Shown here in pieces: positions 6,521 to 10,419 of a DNA stretch of 10,419 nucleotides. The stretch's first letter is position 1. Every line of letters starts with the position of its first letter. The translations under genes were made by a program, and so were the position numbers. Source of the DNA: Bacteroidales bacterium UBA4318 (GTDB taxonomy: Bacteria > Bacteroidota > Bacteroidia > Bacteroidales > UBA932); the NCBI GenBank assembly GCA_002393895.1, contig DGUE01000001.1, forward strand, positions 1 to 10,419, given 5' to 3'. The notes beneath the pieces were generated by a model. That model saw only the letters and a list, made by a program, of their open reading frames with translations, had not been told where the DNA came from and searched no databases.

Positions 6521-7314
6521 TTCAATTTGTAATACATTGCAAGGATGGCAGCAAACCATCTGGAAGGCAGCAACCTTTTTGCAAAAACAGAGAGTTTCTG
6601 AATCGGAGACGCTATGACATAATGATATGCCGTATGCCCGGATTTCACGATCCGGGCTATTTTTTTCGCAAGATACTCCGGCTTTAGGCCTGTCTGCTCA
6701 TCATGCTCTATACCGGCAAGCGATGCTGCATATTTAGGATAAGCGGCATGTACCCCCGGACAATCAGAGCTTTGACGTCTCGCGGTGAAGGACGTGCAGA
6801 AATCTCCAGGTTCGATGATGACGACTTTTATTCCCGTGTCTTTCAGTTCCAGACGCAGGGCCTCGCAGTATCCTTCCATGGCAAATTTACTTGCAGAATA
6901 CAAGCCCTGGAACGGCAGGCCCATCAGCCCCCCGATAGAGCTGAAACATATTATCTTGCCGGAATGCCGCTCCCGCATTTCAGGCAAAATATAATGGAGG
7001 AAACGAACCATTCCCAGCCAGTTGACATCCATCTGATTCCTGGCTTCTTCGATTGAAGCGAATTCCAGAGGTCCTCCATATCCCATCCCGGCATTGTTTA
7101 TAAACACATCGATGCAGCCTTCTGTGTCAATCACTTTCTTCACGACAGATTCAACATCCTTATCCGATGTAACATCAGCCTTGATATACTCAACCTCCGG
7201 CAGAAAATCCTCGCAATGCCTATAAGTTCCGTACACCTTGTTTCCCTCGGCTGAAAGCTGCGCTGCCATAGCCCGTCCGAAACCGGAACTGATGCCTGTA
7301 ATCAATACTATCAT
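6517..7314 (-). CDS. Short-chain dehydrogenase/reductase, 265 aa
   Basis: This is a classical SDR: cofactor motif TGISSGFG (6-13), D47 in KADVTS, NNAG (73-76), catalytic S126, and YSASK with Y139/K143. The PG motif EPGDFCT (168-174) follows. The C-terminal ~30 residues contain hydrophobic and basic stretches (KLSVFAKRLLPSRWFAAILAMYY), which suggests membrane association, as in SDRs acting on lipid substrates. Its ATG overlaps the stop of a remnant of a serine-palmitoyltransferase-like gene by ATGA (7311-7314), so the two were once translated together. That pairing suggests a role as 3-ketosphinganine-type (or related sulfonolipid) reductase, but this is inference; SDRs of this size serve many substrates. 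The gene now lies 210 nt downstream of the phosphatase stop with most of its partner missing, and its 3' end contains the + strand terminator of the neighbouring aldolase. Confidence 0.88.
   Translation of the reverse strand: MIVLITGISSGFGRAMAAQLSAEGNKVYGTYRHCEDFLPEVEYIKADVTSDKDVESVVKKVIDTEGCIDVFINNAGMGYGGPLEFASIEEARNQMDVNWLGMVRFLHYILPEMRERHSGKIICFSSIGGLMGLPFQGLYSASKFAMEGYCEALRLELKDTGIKVVIIEPGDFCTSFTARRQSSDCPGVHAAYPKYAASLAGIEHDEQTGLKPEYLAKKIARIVKSGHTAYHYVIASPIQKLSVFAKRLLPSRWFAAILAMYYKLN
6636..6666 (+). terminator. Intrinsic terminator of the + strand aldolase gene, inside antisense SDR coding sequence
   Basis: A perfect 8-bp GC-rich stem GCCCGGAT (6636-6643) / ATCCGGGC (6650-6657) with a 6-nt loop is followed by TATTTTTTT (6658-6666). 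This is a textbook rho-independent terminator on the + strand, 116 nt after the aldolase stop. The same bases encode residues of the opposing SDR (…KKIARIVKSGH…), so coding and termination are superimposed. On the - strand the hairpin is not followed by a T-run. Confidence 0.7.
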
Positions 7315-7529
7315 TTTATAATCTCCAGTTTTCTGAATATTCCCGTAAGAATGTCTATAGCCTTGTCCAATTGGTCCTGCGTATGTGTAGCCATAAGGGC
7401 AAAGCGGATAATTACCGAATTCTCCGGAACTGCCGGAGAAATTACTGGAGTGACGAACACGCCTTCATCCAAGGCCATTTTGACTGCCGTGAGGCACTTT
7501 TCCATATCTCGGACAAACAATGCATTATC
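7311..7529 (-). pseudogene. C-terminal remnant of a serine palmitoyltransferase-like (alpha-oxoamine synthase) gene
   Basis: The frame begins after a TGA (7532-7530) and runs 72 codons to a TGA at 7313-7311. The translated segment DNALFVRDME, then DEGVFVTPVISPAVPE, then ALMATHTQDQLDKAIDIL strongly resembles the last ~70 residues of Bacteroidales serine palmitoyltransferases and related PLP-dependent acyl-CoA amino acid transferases, normally about 395 aa. The PLP lysine and the whole N-terminal and central region are absent. The remnant starts exactly at the 3' end of the phosphatase gene (stop TAA 7527-7525), so a deletion or insertion joined the two. There is no ATG at the start; TTG at 7520 or ATG at 7505 are the only internal options. 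It ends in an ATGA overlap with the SDR. It cannot be catalytically active; it may still be translated and couple ribosomes to the SDR. Confidence 0.75.
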
Positions 7530-8232
7530 TCATCCTTTCGTATTCCTTTTTCGCCCTTTTTATCTGTCTTCGGAATTCTTTGCTTGTCTGGAGCTTGGCG
7601 TACGCGATGCTGGCGGCGGCACGGCTGTTATCTACGTCGCTCTGCCAGTGGGCGCCAACTATCACGCGGCTTTCTCCATATTCCCAGCCCTTGGCGTAGA
7701 TGGCCTCGGCCGCATCGGGATTGATCTCCGCCAGCAGCAGGGCCATGGACCATCCCCTGATGGTATGGCCGGAAGGGTATGAGCCCTCGCCCCGGAGTTC
7801 ATCCTCCTCCCAGAGAGTGAGCACATGGTCGTTGAAATATTCGAAGGGCCGCTGACGGTGGAAATAAGCCTTGGGGCGGACGCGGATCTGCTCTATCGTC
7901 TTGATACCGTTACACAGATACTGCCAGATCTGAGGGGTACGCTCCGGGGATAGTTTCATGCCGAAGGGCTCGCTGAAAATGGCGATGATGCTGTCCAGCT
8001 GCCACATCGCATCCCTATCGGCGATTGCAGCGCGAACCGGATCCTTGCGCATTTCCTTTCCCCAGAAGTAGCGGAGGGAATCATAGCCGAACTCCGGAGT
8101 GCCAGGCGCAGGTGGGGCCGGGAGACACTTGACCAGATCCGGCATCTCATCCATAGTGAAATACTTCTGCGGCTTGACCGTCGCGCATGATGCAAGAAGG
8201 ATAATGGCAAATAACAGTACTGATCTCTTCAT
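7525..8232 (-). CDS. PAP2-superfamily (class A acid) phosphatase, predicted lipoprotein, 235 aa
   Basis: The three PAP2/class A acid phosphatase motifs are complete: KX6RP (K121-R128-P129 in KAYFHRQRPF), PSGH with H156 (GSYPSGHT), and SRX5HX3D (R189, H195, D199 in SRVIVGAHWQSD). These build the histidine-based site that removes phosphate from a broad range of phosphomonoesters, or from lipids in membrane relatives. The N-terminus MKRSVLLFAIILLASC is a lipoprotein signal with lipobox LASC and C16 as the lipidated cysteine, so the enzyme should be anchored facing the periplasm or the cell exterior. I chose the ATG at 8232; an in-frame ATG lies two codons upstream (8238), and the longer frame to 8286 adds residues that spoil the signal peptide. 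It starts 10 nt after the GNAT stop (8245-8243), so the two are co-transcribed. The 3' end abuts the transferase remnant. Confidence 0.88.
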   Translation of the reverse strand: MKRSVLLFAIILLASCATVKPQKYFTMDEMPDLVKCLPAPPAPGTPEFGYDSLRYFWGKEMRKDPVRAAIADRDAMWQLDSIIAIFSEPFGMKLSPERTPQIWQYLCNGIKTIEQIRVRPKAYFHRQRPFEYFNDHVLTLWEEDELRGEGSYPSGHTIRGWSMALLLAEINPDAAEAIYAKGWEYGESRVIVGAHWQSDVDNSRAAASIAYAKLQTSKEFRRQIKRAKKEYERMR

Positions 8233-8242
8233 ATTCATAACT

Positions 8243-8737
8243 CTATATAATCTTTTGATATGCCAGACGCTCGTCGCCCGAGGCAAGATAAATGATTCCG
8301 CAGTAGCTGAATCCGGCTTTCTGGATGCAGTGCTGCATGATATGATTGTCCCGATGGGTGTCTATACGTATGTTCGGGCCGCCGGAAAAACAGAAAGACA
8401 TGATCGCCTCGAACACACCATGCGACCCGGGCGTGCTACCGATGCGGTGAACCACATGATAGGGCTTCTCATCATCCAGCCAGGCACCGTCGTAAATCCT
8501 GGCATAAGTCGGTTCGGGGGAAGGGATGTACGCGAAGTAGCCCTCCAGGGCCCCACCATCCTCAACCACAAAGCCATAGCCATGGGAAATGTCGTCCGCA
8601 ATCACATCTTCCGAAGGATATCCGTTCACCCACTGGTTCATGTTCCCGGACGCACGCATGATTCCCTTGGCCGCCTCAAGGACGGTCATGATCGAGGGGA
8701 TGTCTGCATTGCCTGCAGGGCGGACTGTCTTTCTCAT
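8243..8737 (-). CDS. GNAT-family N-acetyltransferase, 164 aa
   Basis: The layout is that of a GCN5-related acetyltransferase: an N-terminal RPAGNADIPSIMTVLEAAKG helix region, a central strand ending YARIYDGAWL, VVHRIGSTPG where acetyl-CoA is expected to bind, and a conserved end RIDTHRDNHIMQHCIQKAGF followed by CGIIYL. The canonical Q/RxxGxG/A loop is replaced by GSTPGSHGVF, a variant I believe is common in this Bacteroidetes/Firmicutes subfamily. The acceptor is unknown; a small amine or protein N-terminus are both possible. I start at the ATG at 8737 (MRKTVRPAGN), which fits the family; an in-frame ATG at 8755 adds MSIFVK, but those codons overlap a likely -7 promoter box. It is the first gene of a probable - strand operon with the phosphatase. 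Confidence 0.85.
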   Translation of the reverse strand: MRKTVRPAGNADIPSIMTVLEAAKGIMRASGNMNQWVNGYPSEDVIADDISHGYGFVVEDGGALEGYFAYIPSPEPTYARIYDGAWLDDEKPYHVVHRIGSTPGSHGVFEAIMSFCFSGGPNIRIDTHRDNHIMQHCIQKAGFSYCGIIYLASGDERLAYQKII

Positions 8738-8738
8738 C

Positions 8739-8773
8739 TTTACAAATATAGACATTCTTTGTATATTTGCAGA
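8739..8773. promoter_or_regulatory. Face-to-face overlapping promoters for GNAT (-) and small secreted protein (+)
   Basis: On +, TTTAC (8739-8743) and TATATTTG (8762-8769) are 18 nt apart; on -, TCTGC (8773-8769) and TATATTTG (8750-8743) are also 18 nt apart. Both -7 boxes match the Bacteroidetes TAnnTTTG consensus exactly and form an inverted repeat CAAATATA-11 nt-TATATTTG. The -33 elements each match TTTGC at 4 of 5. The two promoters occupy the same 35 bp, so only one polymerase can bind at a time. Confidence 0.55.
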
Positions 8774-8792
8774 CGCAGTAAAGCTTCAAAAA

Positions 8793-9146
8793 ATGAAAAG
8801 AATAGCATTATCCATATTGATCGCCCTTGCGGCCGTCTTTTCCGCCAAAGCCCAGGACATAATCACCTGTGTCGATGGCAGCGACATCATCGCTACGGTG
8901 CTGAGTGTCAATCCGGACGGCGTGCAATTCAAGTATTTCGCCGATCCGGAAGGCCAGACCTACATGCTTCCCGAGAACGCAATCCTGATGATTCGCTATG
9001 CAAACGGCCATACCGGTATATTCCCCGAAGGCTACAAGGTGCTGGAAGAACTGGCCCGCCGGGAACAGGAAGCGATGGCAAAGCAGCAGGCACAGAAACA
9101 GAAGCGCAGATGCTGCCTGTTCCGTTGCAAACGACGTTCCCGGTAA
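8793..9146 (+). CDS. Small secreted protein with basic cysteine-rich tail, 117 aa
   Basis: The first 21 residues (MKRIALSILIALAAVFSAKAQ) form a signal peptide with a cleavage site near AKA-QD, typical of Bacteroidetes. Residues 22-78 (DIITCVDGSDI, then QTYMLPENAILMIRYANG) follow a pattern I recognise from a family of short Bacteroidetes exported proteins of unknown function, in which a lysine- or aspartate-rich 'DGS.I.A.V' strand and an 'I.MI.Y.NG' strand recur. The tail (88-117) is a charged, probably helical stretch ending in KQKRRCCLFRCKRRSR, with three cysteines among many arginines and lysines. Start ATG at 8793 lies about 24 nt after the -7 box, without a Shine-Dalgarno site. It is monocistronic, closed by the terminator at 9171-9206. 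No enzymatic role can be assigned. Confidence 0.75.
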   Translation: MKRIALSILIALAAVFSAKAQDIITCVDGSDIIATVLSVNPDGVQFKYFADPEGQTYMLPENAILMIRYANGHTGIFPEGYKVLEELARREQEAMAKQQAQKQKRRCCLFRCKRRSR

Positions 9147-9170
9147 AAAACCGGCAATCAATTTATTAAG

Positions 9171-9206
9171 TAAACAGGGATGCTTGATTTTCAGCATCCC
9201 TGTTTA
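9171..9206. terminator. Perfect bidirectional terminator between convergent genes
   Basis: TAAACAGGGATGCT (9171-9184) and its exact reverse complement (9193-9206) form a 14-bp stem with an 8-nt loop. The outer A/T pairs give T-rich ends on both strands (TGTTTATCT on +, TGTTTACTTAATAAAT on -). It lies 25 nt after the small secreted protein and 40 nt after the permease stop, so it can end both transcripts. A shorter CCGGT-AAAAA-ACCGG hairpin (9140-9154) overlaps the + stop codon. Confidence 0.85.
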
Positions 9207-9246
9207 TCTAACCAACTAATAATTAATCCGTTACTGGGAACGGGCT

Positions 9247-10419
9247 TTATTTTTTGCAAACCACCCTGCCGCAAAGGTAGCAGATGGCGGCGACAGCCAT
9301 GCCGTTGATTGCTGGGAAACCCCACTTCACGAGGTTGGCAACAACAGCGCCAAGCACCACGCCGGCAACCGCGAACCAGTTGACGGTCTTAACTGGAACG
9401 GTATCCTCGAGATATGCCTTACGGTTCAGGAAGTAGCTGAGGATGAGGATAATACCAACGGGAGGCAGGGTGCAGTTGAGCACGTTCAGCCAGCCGCAGA
9501 AGTTCCAGTAGAGCCACACGGCGGCAACAGTGCCGATGAGTCCGGAGATAAGGACCATAGCCTTCTTGCTGAGTCCGAAGATGTTACTGAGTCCGAGACC
9601 GCCGGTGTAGAGGGCATTGTCGTTCGTGGTCCAGATGTTGAGGCCGAGCACGAGAACTGCGAGGTAGAAAAGGTTCAGGTTGAGCATAACCTCGAAGATA
9701 TCGTTGCCACCCACATAGATGCTGGAAACAGCACCGAAGCAGAACATGAGGCTGTTGCCGATGAAGAAGGCGACCACCGTGGTCCAGAGACCCACTTTCC
9801 CGCTCTTTGCGAATCGGGTAAAGTTCGGCGTCGCGGTGCCTCCGGAAACGAAGCTGCCGACCACGAGACCTGCACCGGCGATGATGCCGAGGCTCTTGGT
9901 GCCCTGGTTGAACTGCTCCACGAGTCCGAGGTCACCCTTGTTGACTGCCATGATCATGGCCACGGTGCCGAGGATAGCAACTGCAGGAACTGCAATGTAG
10001 CTGATGATGGTCAGGCTCTTGATTCCGTAGTATGCGCTGCCGGTCATCAGGATACCTGCAATCAGCACAAGCAGATATCCCTGCCATGGCATGTAATCGG
10101 GAGTAACCTCAAGCCCGAGGAGTTCCTTTGCTACCGGAATAGCGAACATTGCAAGACCGACTCCGAACCAACCGATCTGAGTGAAGCTGATCATGGCGCT
10201 GGGGAGCCAGCTTCCCTTCTGGCCGAAGCTGCGGCGTGCAAGCATATCCAGAGAGAGACCACTTTCCGCACCGATCCAGCCGAGTGCGCCGGTGTAAGCT
10301 GCCAGGATGAGGCCGCCAAGGAGGAGAGCCCATACAAAACCGCTGAAATTCAAGCCTGCGGCGAGATTCTGTCCCACCCACATACTTGCACTGAAGAAGG
10401 TGAAGCCAAGCATCACCAT
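9247..10419 (-). CDS. codB: Cytosine permease (NCS1 family), C-terminal 390 residues, 5' end outside the window
   Basis: The visible protein aligns throughout with E. coli CodB: VMLGFTFFSASMW near the start, SFGQKGSWLPS, QIGWFGVGLAMFAIPV, LVVGSFVSGGTATPNFTRFA, and GLNIWTTNDNALYTGGLGL. CodB is an inner-membrane, 12-helix NCS1 symporter that brings cytosine into the cell for deamination. The methionine at the window edge corresponds to about residue 26 of the 419-residue E. coli protein, so roughly 25 N-terminal residues and the promoter lie beyond base 10419. The stop is TAA (9249-9247), followed by a shared terminator. No cytosine deaminase gene is in the window; it might lie upstream. Transport of a related nucleobase cannot be excluded, but conservation of the helix motifs is high. 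Confidence 0.92.
   Translation of the reverse strand: MVMLGFTFFSASMWVGQNLAAGLNFSGFVWALLLGGLILAAYTGALGWIGAESGLSLDMLARRSFGQKGSWLPSAMISFTQIGWFGVGLAMFAIPVAKELLGLEVTPDYMPWQGYLLVLIAGILMTGSAYYGIKSLTIISYIAVPAVAILGTVAMIMAVNKGDLGLVEQFNQGTKSLGIIAGAGLVVGSFVSGGTATPNFTRFAKSGKVGLWTTVVAFFIGNSLMFCFGAVSSIYVGGNDIFEVMLNLNLFYLAVLVLGLNIWTTNDNALYTGGLGLSNIFGLSKKAMVLISGLIGTVAAVWLYWNFCGWLNVLNCTLPPVGIILILSYFLNRKAYLEDTVPVKTVNWFAVAGVVLGAVVANLVKWGFPAINGMAVAAICYLCGRVVCKK

Noticed and set aside
7351..7782. + strand open frames opposite the transferase remnant and phosphatase
   Set aside because: No domain, and antisense to recognisable protein sequence.
8738..8755. Upstream ATG (8755) as GNAT start, adding MSIFVK
   Set aside because: Family proteins start at the RxxRxA region, and these codons overlap an exact -7 box; kept only as an alternative.
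8099..8792. Long + strand open frame through the phosphatase and GNAT region
   Set aside because: It is antisense to genes with clear PAP2 and GNAT motifs and has no recognisable domain.

Overview
The window (about 10.4 kb, GC-rich) looks like chromosomal DNA of a Bacteroidales-type bacterium, probably an uncultured gut lineage. Three things point this way. Putative promoters match the Bacteroidetes -7 consensus TAnnTTTG, start codons mostly lack clear Shine-Dalgarno sites, and there is a remnant of a serine-palmitoyltransferase-like gene (sphingolipid or sulfonolipid type) beside a short-chain dehydrogenase. No tRNA, rRNA, CRISPR array or transposase was seen.

Bases 1-4472 (+) hold a tight sugar-catabolic operon. 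It consists of the 3' end of an unrecognised gene, a PHP-domain protein, a fused class II aldolase/short-chain dehydrogenase (RhaEW-like architecture), and a zinc-dependent medium-chain dehydrogenase resembling L-sorbose-1-phosphate reductase. PHP and aldolase/SDR overlap by ATGA. The aldolase/SDR gene carries a roughly 125-bp palindromic repeat with perfect 28-bp inverted arms, read through in frame as about 43 extra residues. This is the most unusual structure in the window.

Bases 4479-5138 (-) encode a six-helix, half-length MATE-family protein whose sequence fits a join of the first two helices of a normal MATE to its last four. Bases 5213-6520 (+) encode a tandem class II aldolase protein whose N-terminal domain keeps all catalytic residues and whose C-terminal domain has lost them. 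Its probable terminator lies inside the 3' coding part of the opposing gene.

Bases 6517-8737 (-) read, in transcription order, GNAT acetyltransferase, PAP2/class A acid phosphatase lipoprotein, remnant of a serine-palmitoyltransferase-like gene (last ~72 codons only), and SDR. The order suggests a rearrangement that removed most of the transferase gene and placed the SDR behind the phosphatase. A compact face-to-face promoter region (8739-8773) separates this set from a small secreted protein on + (8793-9146). A perfect 14-bp-stem bidirectional terminator (9171-9206) separates that gene from a convergent CodB-type cytosine permease (9247 to the window edge, 5' end missing).

As a working model, the left half converts a sugar or sugar alcohol through a ketose phosphate to triose phosphate plus an aldehyde that is oxidised or reduced by the attached dehydrogenases. 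The substrate cannot be read from this window. The right half is a set of unrelated accessory and housekeeping genes.
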